A stretch of 64,000 bases of DNA, from positions 62,001 through 126,000 of the forward strand of contig CAVFXS010000046.1 of NCBI GenBank assembly GCA_963626805.1, given 5' to 3'. The notes beneath the pieces are model-generated. The model had not been told where the DNA came from and did not search any database. It was given only the letters and a program-made list of their open reading frames with translations. Made by a program: the position numbers and the translations under genes. The DNA comes from CAG-632 sp963626805. GTDB lineage: Bacteria > Bacillota > Clostridia > Lachnospirales > Lachnospiraceae. Below are positions 8,450-16,572 of this stretch, one piece after another (within the stretch, counting starts at the first letter, position 1; each line of letters opens with the position of its first letter).

Positions 8450-10501
8450 ATGGATAAAAGGCTGATTGAAAAAGAAATTGAAAATCAGAATGTAGATAAA
8501 GTAAGCGAGTTGCTTACGCAGTATGAGGTGGAATGCCCGGACGATGCAGATTTGCTTACACTAAAGGAAAACTATTATCTGCTATGTGGAGATATGGAGC
8601 GGGCATTAGATTGTGCCCTAAAGGGAGTTCGTAGATTGCCTTTGAATGGAGATATGCAGTATAATCTGGCATATGTCTATGAATTACTGGGAGAGTGGAT
8701 TCCTGCAATGATTTGTTATGGAAGAGCGGGAATTTTATATGCATATAATAAAGAGAATGATAAATATAATTCTCTTGCACCTATAAATAAGGCGAACGAA
8801 ATGTTGCTGATATTTGAGGACGAAACAAAGGAAATCCAAGATAAGGAAGAGTTAGATAGAAAAATTGAAATATTAAAGCAGATAGCAGATTTACAGGGGA
8901 CTTTATATGGGTTCGAGGAGCGTTCGTTTCGTTCGTATAAGCAGGTGATAGGAAAATATTTATACGAGAATATGAATACGAAGCGATATGTAGCTATTTA
9001 TAAGGATTTGTTTCAAGGCAGGAATTATACAGATGGAGAAGAAAGTTTGGATTTGGTTCGTCTCAAAGCTGAATTTCTTAAGGTTACGGAAGGTACAGGT
9101 GTTAAGGTTGAAGTAAAGGGGATAACTGCAGATACAGAGATCTTGTTGCCTATTGCAGCGAAAGAGCCTGATACAGTGCATGCATTTCTACAGAATGGGC
9201 AGAAGTATATGATCCCTCAATATGCTAACCGTCATTTCAATTACTATTCTGTTAAGAATGGAACGGCGATATGTTCATCAAATACGAGCTACTATGGCAG
9301 ACCGATTCCGTTACAGGCAGATCCGAAAAAGAAGCGTCTGGTTCTTAGCCTGTTTGTGGATGGTCTGGCGCAGATGATATTAAATGGAGATGATTTTAAG
9401 GAACATATGCCGAATACCTATCGATTTTTCAGCAGAGGTACGATATGCACACAGGCGTATAATGCAGCAGAATGGACACATCCGAGTCTGGCGAATTTAA
9501 TAACCGGATTGGATACCACTCATCATATGATGTATCATAACGAATTAGATACTGCGATGCCGGAAGAGTATCCGACACTTGCGGAATATTTTCATAATGA
9601 AGGATATTATACCTGTTATATGGGGGGTGACTGGAGAATGATACCTACCTGTGGCCATGCACGTGGATATGATCGGTTTATTTATCAGCATCAGAAGTCT
9701 GGCTTTAAGGTAAATGAGGTAATGATAGATGCACTGGATCATTTGGAAACATTTAAGGAGACGAATCAGTATTGCTGGTTTGCAGTAGGGGATTTGCATG
9801 ATATCGCAGATGAGCATGATCTCCCGATACCGATTCAGAAGGAACTGGATTTGTCAGATCGAGTGTATGAGGAGCGGAGTGTGACCTCTGCAAAGCAGAG
9901 CTATAACCCACATAAGATTAATTCATATTTAAAGATGGCACATTATATTGATCGCTGGCTACAATATTTATATTCTTTTATTGAGGAGAATTATACGGAG
10001 GATGAGATCGTAATATCTGTATTCGCTGATCATGGACAGGGGTATTTTATTCAGAATCCGGATCATTTTATTGGAAGGGAACGGTCAAATATTGCTATGA
10101 TGTTCCGAGGCAGTCAGGCGACAGGTATAGGAGTGACCGATGAACTGATATCATCCAAGGATTATAATTGTACGATGCGGAAACTGGCAGAATTGACAGA
10201 TCCGGGAGTGCCTAATGATGGACATGTACCAAAGATATTTGGCGGCACAGAGAGTTGGGAGGATGTCCTGACAGAGAGCATTCATCCGAAGGATTCATAT
10301 CGTGCAACGATATTTGCAAAAGGAGTAACATTTTTCTTTGAGAATCCGGCACCGGTGCAGAACGATGGCCGGTTTGAACTGACGGAGTATCGATATTGGT
10401 TAGAGGATGAACAGGATCAGATAATTGAAGATTCTGAACTGAGTCAGAAGTATCTTCAAAAAGTGCTAAAACACATCGCACCTATGCTGATATACAAGTA
10501 G
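8450..10501 (+). CDS. TPR protein with alkaline-phosphatase/sulfatase superfamily domain, Thr at the nucleophile site
   Basis: A 683-residue protein without signal peptide or membrane segment, so probably cytosolic. Residues 1-120 look like TPR helices (LNGDMQYNLAYVYELLGEW). From about residue 295 there is an alkaline-phosphatase-superfamily domain: D304 in LFVDGL, and ADHGQG with D527 and H528, then H539, as metal ligands. At the place where sulfatases have Cys-x-Pro-Ser-Arg this protein has T343-H-P-S-L, so it cannot form formylglycine; Thr is the nucleophile type of phosphoethanolamine transferases and phosphodiesterases. I infer transfer or cleavage of a phosphodiester during glycan assembly. 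ATG 8450 follows GAGAGAGG by about ten bases; ATG 8414 has no ribosome site. Confidence 0.7.
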   Translation: MDKRLIEKEIENQNVDKVSELLTQYEVECPDDADLLTLKENYYLLCGDMERALDCALKGVRRLPLNGDMQYNLAYVYELLGEWIPAMICYGRAGILYAYNKENDKYNSLAPINKANEMLLIFEDETKEIQDKEELDRKIEILKQIADLQGTLYGFEERSFRSYKQVIGKYLYENMNTKRYVAIYKDLFQGRNYTDGEESLDLVRLKAEFLKVTEGTGVKVEVKGITADTEILLPIAAKEPDTVHAFLQNGQKYMIPQYANRHFNYYSVKNGTAICSSNTSYYGRPIPLQADPKKKRLVLSLFVDGLAQMILNGDDFKEHMPNTYRFFSRGTICTQAYNAAEWTHPSLANLITGLDTTHHMMYHNELDTAMPEEYPTLAEYFHNEGYYTCYMGGDWRMIPTCGHARGYDRFIYQHQKSGFKVNEVMIDALDHLETFKETNQYCWFAVGDLHDIADEHDLPIPIQKELDLSDRVYEERSVTSAKQSYNPHKINSYLKMAHYIDRWLQYLYSFIEENYTEDEIVISVFADHGQGYFIQNPDHFIGRERSNIAMMFRGSQATGIGVTDELISSKDYNCTMRKLAELTDPGVPNDGHVPKIFGGTESWEDVLTESIHPKDSYRATIFAKGVTFFFENPAPVQNDGRFELTEYRYWLEDEQDQIIEDSELSQKYLQKVLKHIAPMLIYK

Positions 10502-10568
10502 AGGCTATGGGTGCAAAAGAGCTGGCTTATTGGATAGTCATAGTGGCGAATGAGAGATGGAGGCTGAG

Positions 10569-12383
10569 ATGCAGGCGATAATACTGGCGGCCGGTATGGG
10601 GAAACGGCTCAGGCATTTGACTGAGAATAATACGAAGTGCATGGTGAAGGTCAATGGAGTGTCGATCATTGAACGTGCATTAAAGATTTTAGACAGGAAG
10701 GGTCTGGCTAGAATTGTTTTGGTTGTAGGATATAAGGGACAGGAATTAATAGACTTTGTAGGAACATTGAATATACATACACCGCTTGTCTATGTTTGGA
10801 ATTATGATTATGAGAAGACGAATAATATTTATTCGCTTTCATTGGCAAAGGATTATTTGTGCAGTGAGGATACACTGCTTTTAGAGTCAGATCTGGTATT
10901 CGAGGAAATAGTTATTGATTTGTTATTGGAAGATAAACGGACATCTCTGGCATTGGTCGATAAGTTTGAGAGCTGGATGGACGGAAGTTGCATGGTAATC
11001 GGTGAAGAAGATCAGATATTGGACTTTGTTCCCGGAAAGTATTTTGATTTCAGGGAAAAGGAAAACTACTATAAGACAGTTAATATCTATAAGCTTGGTC
11101 GGGATTTCTCACGAAACATTTATGTTCCGTTTCTGGAAGCTTATGAGCGTGCCATGGGTGAGAATGAGTATTATGAATCGGTTATAAAATTGATCGTAAT
11201 GCTGGATACGAGCGAGATTCGGGTGAAGCGGCTTAGTGGCCAGAAATGGTATGAAATCGATGATGTGCAGGATCTGGATATTGCAGAATCTCTGTTTGAG
11301 GATGATCCAGGGAAGCGGTATGATAATTTGATGAAGCGGTATGGAGGCTTCTGGCGGTATCCCAATATGTTGGATTTCTGTTATCTCGTGAATCCATATT
11401 TTCCAAGTCGCCGGTTACTGGAGGAAATGATCTGTAATTACGGCAATCTACTTTCTCAGTACCCATCAGGACGAAATGTTGATTCGATTGTGGCATCGAA
11501 TGTATTCGGTGTCAGTAAAGATTACATTGCACTTGGAAATGGAGCAGCAGAGCTGATTAAGGCGTTCATGGAAAGGCAAGAGGGAACGGTTGGACTGATT
11601 TGTCCATCCTTTAATGAATATAGGGAACGGTGTCGGCAGGAGGTTCTGATATATCAGCCGGAGAATGTAGATCTGCGTTATGATGAAAAGGATATTATGG
11701 AGGCCTTCGATGGAAAGATTCAGACTTTGGTACTTATTAATCCGGATAATCCATCGGGGAATTATATTCCAATGACGGGGCTGAAGCAGCTGCTGGAGTG
11801 GAGTGCAAGACAAAATATAAAGATTCTGATAGATGAGAGTTTTGTTGATTTTGTTGAACTGTCCAATGGGGAAAGGATTGAAGATGGTACATTGATTAAA
11901 GAGGAACTTCTGAAACGGTATCCACATTTATATGTGGTTAAGAGTATTTCGAAGTCCTATGGAGTGCCAGGATTACGTTTGGGCGTGATAGCATCAGCGG
12001 ATGAAGAAGAATTAAATCGAATAAAGGTCGATATGCCAATCTGGAACATCAATTCATTTGCAGAGTTTTTCATGCAGATTATTTCAAAATATCGAAAGGA
12101 CTATGATCTGGCACTGACTGAGTTCCGAGATACCCGGAGAGAGTTGATGGAGCAACTGGAGCAGATACAATATCTGAGGATGATTCCAACGCAGGCAAAT
12201 TATGTAATGTGTGAAGTGATCGGGAAATTTGCGCATGAGATATGTATTAGGATGTTTGAAGAAGGAATCCTTTTAAAGGATCTTACAGCAAAGGTTGCGA
12301 ATGGACATGAGTATATACGAGTAGCCATTCGGACAAGAGAGGATAATGCAAGATTGATCGAAGGTCTGAAGCACAGTTTTTAG
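10569..12383 (+). CDS. Fusion of sugar/aminoalcohol-phosphate nucleotidyltransferase and CobD/HisC-like PLP enzyme
   Basis: A 604-residue two-domain protein. Residues 1 to about 240 are a LicC/choline-phosphate-cytidylyltransferase-type domain (ILAAGMGKRL at 5-14, LESDLVF near 105). Residues 260-604 are a fold-type I PLP domain of the HisC/CobD group: LGNGAAELI at 322-330, NPDNPSG at 391-397, D422, and the Schiff-base Lys K462 in SKSYGVPGLRLG. CobD decarboxylates threonine phosphate to aminopropanol phosphate. I infer that this fusion makes an amino-alcohol phosphate and couples it to CTP, giving for instance CDP-ethanolamine or CDP-aminopropanol; plain aminotransfer, as in PntC-type fusions, is the alternative. 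GGAGG at 10559-10563 supports ATG 10569 over ATG 10557. Confidence 0.78.
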   Translation: MQAIILAAGMGKRLRHLTENNTKCMVKVNGVSIIERALKILDRKGLARIVLVVGYKGQELIDFVGTLNIHTPLVYVWNYDYEKTNNIYSLSLAKDYLCSEDTLLLESDLVFEEIVIDLLLEDKRTSLALVDKFESWMDGSCMVIGEEDQILDFVPGKYFDFREKENYYKTVNIYKLGRDFSRNIYVPFLEAYERAMGENEYYESVIKLIVMLDTSEIRVKRLSGQKWYEIDDVQDLDIAESLFEDDPGKRYDNLMKRYGGFWRYPNMLDFCYLVNPYFPSRRLLEEMICNYGNLLSQYPSGRNVDSIVASNVFGVSKDYIALGNGAAELIKAFMERQEGTVGLICPSFNEYRERCRQEVLIYQPENVDLRYDEKDIMEAFDGKIQTLVLINPDNPSGNYIPMTGLKQLLEWSARQNIKILIDESFVDFVELSNGERIEDGTLIKEELLKRYPHLYVVKSISKSYGVPGLRLGVIASADEEELNRIKVDMPIWNINSFAEFFMQIISKYRKDYDLALTEFRDTRRELMEQLEQIQYLRMIPTQANYVMCEVIGKFAHEICIRMFEEGILLKDLTAKVANGHEYIRVAIRTREDNARLIEGLKHSF

Positions 12384-12448
12384 CAAGTGGATAATACTAT
12401 AATGATGTAGCATATATGGGTGTTTAACCTGAATGTCAGCCGATTATG

Positions 12449-12480
12449 ATACCAAACGCATCTGCAATAGTTGGTATTTT
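12449..12480 (+). terminator. Probable intrinsic terminator of the pse operon
   Basis: ATACCAA at 12449-12455 pairs with TTGGTAT at 12471-12477 across a 15-base loop, followed by a short T run. It lies 66 bases after the last gene of the glycan run. The long loop and short T tract make it only a fair candidate. Confidence 0.4.
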
Positions 12481-12540
12481 AAGTATACAATAAACACAAA
12501 ACCGTCCTGAGTTCTCGATGAGAGTGTGCCTGATGGTATG

Positions 12541-12569
12541 AAAAAGGAGCGGCCCCGAAAGGTCACTCC
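12541..12569 (-). terminator. Intrinsic terminator left behind the ATPase remnant
   Basis: GGAG-C-GGCC at 12546-12554 pairs with GGTC-A-CTCC at 12561-12569, with one mismatch and one G-U. Read on the minus strand it is followed at once by five T residues. It lies just beyond the stop of the minus-strand pseudogene and is probably its original terminator. Confidence 0.5.
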
Positions 12570-12592
12570 TCGTAGATATATGAGTTATTTTG

Positions 12593-13196
12593 TTAGAACA
12601 ATTCTACCCGATCAAGCAGCAGGTCGCTCAGGTTACAGTGGAAGATGCCGTTGTCGTCATAAAAGTTGTGTGGCACATCCATGCGGAAAGCGGACTGAAT
12701 ATAGATTCTCTTATCTGCATCGTTTACCACAAAGTCAATCTCTTTCTGAACCTTGCTGTCGCCTGTGCGGTCGCAAACCACACCGACATCAACGGAGTAC
12801 CCGCGCCGCAGAAGTTCGTTGTAGATGATGTTTTCCATGATATGACCGGGATCGTACTGGCGGTAATTCAGTCGTGCATTCCGAAGCCCGATATCCATAT
12901 AGTAGTACTTGTTCGGATACTTGAAATAGGTCTTTCCTTTGACGTCATATCGCTTTGCCATTGAAAGGAGGAAAGAATCGATAACATACTGCACATAGTT
13001 TGAAACCATCGCAGGATTGATTTTTCGTTCTTCATGAACGCGATGGCATTTGCGAGATTGGTCGGATTCGTCAGCGAACTGATCTGCGAAGCAAGGAGGT
13101 CCAGAATGTCATTCAGAACATCTTCGCACTCGATGCCGTTTCGCTCCACGATATCCTTAACGTACAGTTCGCTGTAGAGGGAGATCAGTATTGCTA
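12593..13196 (-). pseudogene. Remnant of an AAA ATPase with DUF4143-type C-terminal domain
   Basis: Only the C-terminal part of the familiar mobile-associated ATPase (AAA_14 plus DUF4143) remains. The upstream piece reads SLYSELYVKDIVERNGIE and continues to KNEK. The reading frame then shifts at a run of five A residues near 13018-13025, and the rest reads INPAMVSNYVQYVIDSF to the end. Restoring one A joins the two frames. The ATP-binding half is missing, and from memory of the family the segment between RMDVPH and NFYDDNGIFH is shorter than normal, as if deleted between similar motifs. The gene is dead unless the frameshift is a sequencing error, and even then it lacks its P-loop. Confidence 0.75.
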
Positions 13197-13289
13197 GTAT
13201 GCGGGAAGGAACTTATAATTATGAATGTTCTGGACACAAGGAATGACGAAGAGGTAATATATAATGCTGATTATAGGAGTGTTTAAGTT

Positions 13290-13562
13290 ATGGTGCGCAA
13301 ATATATCATTGTAACAGGCAGAGTACAGGGAGTCGGATTCCGATATCATGCAATGAATCTGGCAATGGAATATGATCTGACCGGCTGGGTACGGAATCTT
13401 TACAACGGTGGTGTTGAGATGGAAGTGCAGGGGAAACGGGAGAATGTAGAGCTGTTCATCCAGAATCTGGATGCCGGCACGAACTGGATACGGATTGATA
13501 ATAAATCAGTAGCAGATCAGCCACAGCTGAAAGAGGAAAGCGGATTTCGAATTCGTTACTAA
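13290..13562 (+). CDS. acyP: Acylphosphatase
   Basis: A 90-residue acylphosphatase, full length for the family. It hydrolyses carboxyl phosphates such as acetyl phosphate or 1,3-bisphosphoglycerate. The active-site loop GRVQGVGFRYH at about residues 11-21 holds the phosphate-binding Arg (R18), and GWVRNLYNGGVEMEVQG carries the catalytic Asn. AGGAG lies nine bases before the ATG. It stands alone between two decayed genes, so it is the only intact gene in this patch. No regulation is visible. Confidence 0.93.
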   Translation: MVRKYIIVTGRVQGVGFRYHAMNLAMEYDLTGWVRNLYNGGVEMEVQGKRENVELFIQNLDAGTNWIRIDNKSVADQPQLKEESGFRIRY

Positions 13563-13584
13563 TGTAAAGAACAAAAAGAAAATA

Positions 13585-13613
13585 TTGACAAATAACACTA
13601 GGCAAAGTATACT
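13585..13613 (+). promoter_or_regulatory. Near-consensus sigma-A promoter before a truncated gene
   Basis: TTGACA at 13585-13590, a 17-base spacer, and TATACT at 13608-13613. This is among the best promoter matches in the window, yet it points into the Rpn-like remnant. AAGTATACTT over the -10 region and AAGTATATTTT about 10 bases downstream form an imperfect dyad that could bind a repressor. Confidence 0.6.
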
Positions 13614-13677
13614 TACTATAAAGCAAGTATATTTTGTCTATTTTTTCTATAATTCAAGGCTGGGATGGCTGATCTGA

Positions 13678-14124
13678 CAGGTAGGATTCTTGCTGAATTT
13701 CAAAGAGAAAACAGCGGAATTCCGGATGCGGGAAGTATTGGGCTTTATTAAGTATTCAAAGGATAAGGAACAGATGCAACGTCTGATTCAGAAGGATGAG
13801 GACCGCTTCTGCCATATGGAGCACGAGGCAATACAGTTGATTAATCTGATAACCGGGACAGATATCAGATTGGAGAAAGATGAGGAGGTTGTAGATATGT
13901 GTAAAGCATGGAGTGATATGGCTGCGGAGGAAAGAGAAATCGGATATGCCAGTGGTAAGGAAGAAGGCAAAAAAGAAGGTAAAAAAGAAGGCCAAAGGGA
14001 GAACAAACGGCGGGTTATAGAGAATATGTTAAAAAGGGGATATCCGGAAGATGATATTTTGGAAATTGCAGAGTGCACAAGCCAGGAGATAAATGAAATA
14101 AGAGCGTGCATGGCGGGCTGCTGA
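13678..14124 (+). pseudogene. 3' remnant of an Rpn/PD-(D/E)XK transposase-like gene
   Basis: About 148 codons from the end of the Rpn family (recombination-promoting nuclease, also called PD-(D/E)XK transposase). The EMREV/FIKYSKDKEQM-like segment, the RLEKDEEVVDMCKAW block, the Lys/Glu/Gly-rich linker with GKKEG repeats and the C-terminal helical pair are typical. The nuclease domain, normally about 150-200 residues before this point, is absent, and an in-frame stop lies at 13675. The only start is TTG 13690 without a convincing ribosome site. It runs convergently to one base from the end of scrK. It could still make a small helical protein, but decay is more likely. Confidence 0.68.
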
Positions 14125-14125
14125 A

Positions 14126-15079
14126 TTAATGCAGCCTCGCCTGTACTTCTGCCAGAGTCGGCATTGCCGGGATGCCACCGCGCTTCTCAACACAACAGGA
14201 AGCTACTGCATTGGCAAATCGCAGAAGGGAATGCGCCTGTTGAATCGTGAGTGCGGCAGGAGCGGTCTCAAAGTCACAGAGCTTTGACAGAACTCCGCCC
14301 CAGAAGGAATCTCCGGCACCGGTGGTATCAATCACATGGCTTTGAAAGCCCGGCTCCGTGACCTGTACGTGCTTTGTTGCTAAGTAGGCACCCGCAGCTC
14401 CCAGTGTGACAATGACACAGGAGATTCCCTGATTTAACAGTACTTCTGCAGCTGCCTGAGGATCTGACTCGCCGGTAAGAAGAGAGGTTTCTTCATCCGA
14501 AAGCTTCATAATATCTACATAAGGCAGGACAGAACGCATACGTGAGACAGCGGTCTGTTCACTTTCCCATAAAGGTGCACGATAGTTCGGATCATAAGAG
14601 ATCCAGGCACCGGATTGTTTGGCAATGTTGAGCGCATGCATGGTGGCGCTGCAGGCTGGTTCATCGGTAAGAGACAGGGAACCGAAATGCAGAAACCGAG
14701 TCTTCTGCAAAAGCCCGACCCGGACTTCTTCCGGACGGAGACAGGTATCGGCACCCGGTTTGCGTGCGAAGGAGAAGGAACGTTCACCATCCTTTAAAGA
14801 TACAAAGGCAAGGGTTGTAAAGACATGATCATCGATGACAATGCCACTGGTGTCAATGCCATGTTCACGCAATGTCTGAACGAGAAAATGGCCCTGCATG
14901 TCATTTCCGACTTTGCCGATGAATGCGGTACGTTTTTCAAGGTGGGAAAGAGCGGCTAATACATTTGCCGGAGCTCCTCCCGGATTTTGCTCAAATAAAG
15001 GCTGTCCGCCTTCGGAAACTCCATATGGAGTATAATCGATCAATACTTCGCCGATTGCAGTTACATCTGCAGTTAACAT
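14126..15079 (-). CDS. scrK: Fructokinase (PfkB family)
   Basis: Phosphorylates the fructose released from sucrose 6-phosphate. It is a 317-residue ribokinase/PfkB-family protein. The N-terminal substrate motif ends NPGGAPANVL, and the C-terminal ATP and catalytic motif is TTGAGDSFWGG. ATG 15079 follows AAGGAG by eight bases and is preferred to the in-frame GTG at 15088. It is the last gene of the scrA-scrB-scrK run, 20 bases after scrB, so it shares its promoter. The setting rules out most other PfkB substrates, though a pure sequence call would be 'sugar kinase'. Confidence 0.9.
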   Translation of the reverse strand: MLTADVTAIGEVLIDYTPYGVSEGGQPLFEQNPGGAPANVLAALSHLEKRTAFIGKVGNDMQGHFLVQTLREHGIDTSGIVIDDHVFTTLAFVSLKDGERSFSFARKPGADTCLRPEEVRVGLLQKTRFLHFGSLSLTDEPACSATMHALNIAKQSGAWISYDPNYRAPLWESEQTAVSRMRSVLPYVDIMKLSDEETSLLTGESDPQAAAEVLLNQGISCVIVTLGAAGAYLATKHVQVTEPGFQSHVIDTTGAGDSFWGGVLSKLCDFETAPAALTIQQAHSLLRFANAVASCCVEKRGGIPAMPTLAEVQARLH

Positions 15080-15099
15080 GAAAAACACTCCTTTCGAGA

Positions 15100-16491
15100 T
15101 CAGACTGTATCAGTTGAAATCATCCATAATTGATTTGTGCGAAAGGCACCCTGAGCACATACCCTCAGATTTTCCTTTGGAAAGAATCTGGAGGTCATGA
15201 CATAGGTACCGTCGTTAACATATAGTTCCATGACGGACCGATCAACCAGGATGCGCAGGGACCGGATCCCCTCACATTTCAGCTGACGGCAGGTACGTCC
15301 GGCACCGGTTTCTCCGGAAAAACGCAGAGAGAGAATGTCATCCTGATAGGTCAGCTCCATATCATCCGTAAAACGGATCTGAAATGATTTCAGAGGTGCA
15401 ACAGAGCTTAATTCCCAGTCAAAACAGTTGGAAGGTAGTTCTTCTGCAACTCCGCATTGAAGATGACGGACTGCGGAACGCAATTGTTTCAATTCCGGAA
15501 TCGGCATCTGCGTCAGCCTGCCATTCTGTACTCCGATAACTCTTGGGACTGTCAGGTTATAGATCCAGTGCTCCTGTTCCAGAGATGGTTCTGCATAAGG
15601 ACTATCCGGACCACCGACCCATCCGATCAGGATCCGGCGTCCCTGATTATCCAGGAAGGTCTGCGGTGCATAGAAATCAAATCCATAGTCCCATTCCTGA
15701 AACCGGGTTTCATCTATAGTAGTAAGCTCCGGCTGTTCCGTACCGGATGTCTGAATATCTGTGGCACTGAGCGGAAAATATCCGGACAGGTGGTAATTCT
15801 GATAGCGATAAGGTTCCGGCTCAATGCCCTGTGGACAGCAGGAAAGATAATACTGGTGATCCAGTTCAAAAATATCCGGACATTCCCACATATATCCGAA
15901 TGGGTTATGCGAGGTTACATCATGAGCGTGAGTCCAGTGAATGCCATCCATGGATTCATAGATAAGAATAGCACCGCTATCATCATTTTTTCTGCCACCC
16001 AGCACCATTTTATAGGTATTGCTATCCTTCCAGACTTTTGGGTCACGGATGTGGCAGGTATAATTTGCGGGATAATCCTGATTATTTAAGACGCATTCCT
16101 TTGGGGAAAAATGCATTCCGTCTTCCGAGGTTACCCGGATTGTATTGGATTCCCGGCCGGAATGTGTATAGTCGTGATCACCGTCCTGTTTTACATTTCC
16201 GGTGTAATAGATGGTCATCCTTCCGTTTTCAATCAGTGCATTTCCGGAATAGGCACCATCCTTGTCCAGCCGGTTGTCCGGATAGAAAGCGGCACCGACA
16301 AATCTCCAGTGTAACAGATCGTTTGAGATATAGTGTCCCCAGGATTTGTTATCGTCCTTCGGATAATCCGGCGCATACTGAAAGAATACGTGATAGGTAT
16401 CGCCAAGCTGACAGATTCCGTTCGGATCATTCATCCATCCGGTTGGTGGAGTCAGGTGATATGCACATTTCCATTTATTGTTTGAATTCAT
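15100..16491 (-). CDS. scrB: Sucrose-6-phosphate hydrolase (GH32)
   Basis: Cleaves sucrose 6-phosphate to glucose 6-phosphate and fructose in the cytosol. It is a 463-residue GH32 enzyme without signal peptide. The beta-propeller motifs are in order: WMNDPNG at 19-25 with nucleophile D22, RDP at 149-151 with the transition-state Asp D150, and WECPDIF at 202-208 with acid/base E203. A C-terminal beta-sandwich follows, containing the usual DRSVMELYVNDG segment. It lies between scrA and scrK, and the lack of a secretion signal fits the PTS route, in which sucrose arrives already phosphorylated. Confidence 0.94.
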   Translation of the reverse strand: MNSNNKWKCAYHLTPPTGWMNDPNGICQLGDTYHVFFQYAPDYPKDDNKSWGHYISNDLLHWRFVGAAFYPDNRLDKDGAYSGNALIENGRMTIYYTGNVKQDGDHDYTHSGRESNTIRVTSEDGMHFSPKECVLNNQDYPANYTCHIRDPKVWKDSNTYKMVLGGRKNDDSGAILIYESMDGIHWTHAHDVTSHNPFGYMWECPDIFELDHQYYLSCCPQGIEPEPYRYQNYHLSGYFPLSATDIQTSGTEQPELTTIDETRFQEWDYGFDFYAPQTFLDNQGRRILIGWVGGPDSPYAEPSLEQEHWIYNLTVPRVIGVQNGRLTQMPIPELKQLRSAVRHLQCGVAEELPSNCFDWELSSVAPLKSFQIRFTDDMELTYQDDILSLRFSGETGAGRTCRQLKCEGIRSLRILVDRSVMELYVNDGTYVMTSRFFPKENLRVCAQGAFRTNQLWMISTDTV

Positions 16492-16572
16492 AGAAATCTC
16501 CTTCTTTCTGTTTCGCTTCCGGTACTTGCATTATAACCGGAGGGATATATGAGGGTATGGAGAGGCAGGCAG

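Noticed and set aside
8450..10501. Formylglycine-dependent sulfatase
   Set aside because: The needed Cys (or Ser) in the C/S-x-P-x-R motif is Thr and the Arg is Leu; no sulfatase-modifying gene is nearby.
12526..12964. Two overlapping plus-strand frames of about 100 and 124 codons
   Set aside because: They lie antisense to the ATPase remnant, have no ribosome sites, and their residue make-up is that of a shadow frame; the minus strand carries the recognisable protein family.
16492..16572. Terminator or separate promoter between scrA and scrB
   Set aside because: A TCCGGT/ACCGGA hairpin exists, but no T run follows on the minus strand, and the TATAAT inside it has no -35 partner; one operon is simpler.
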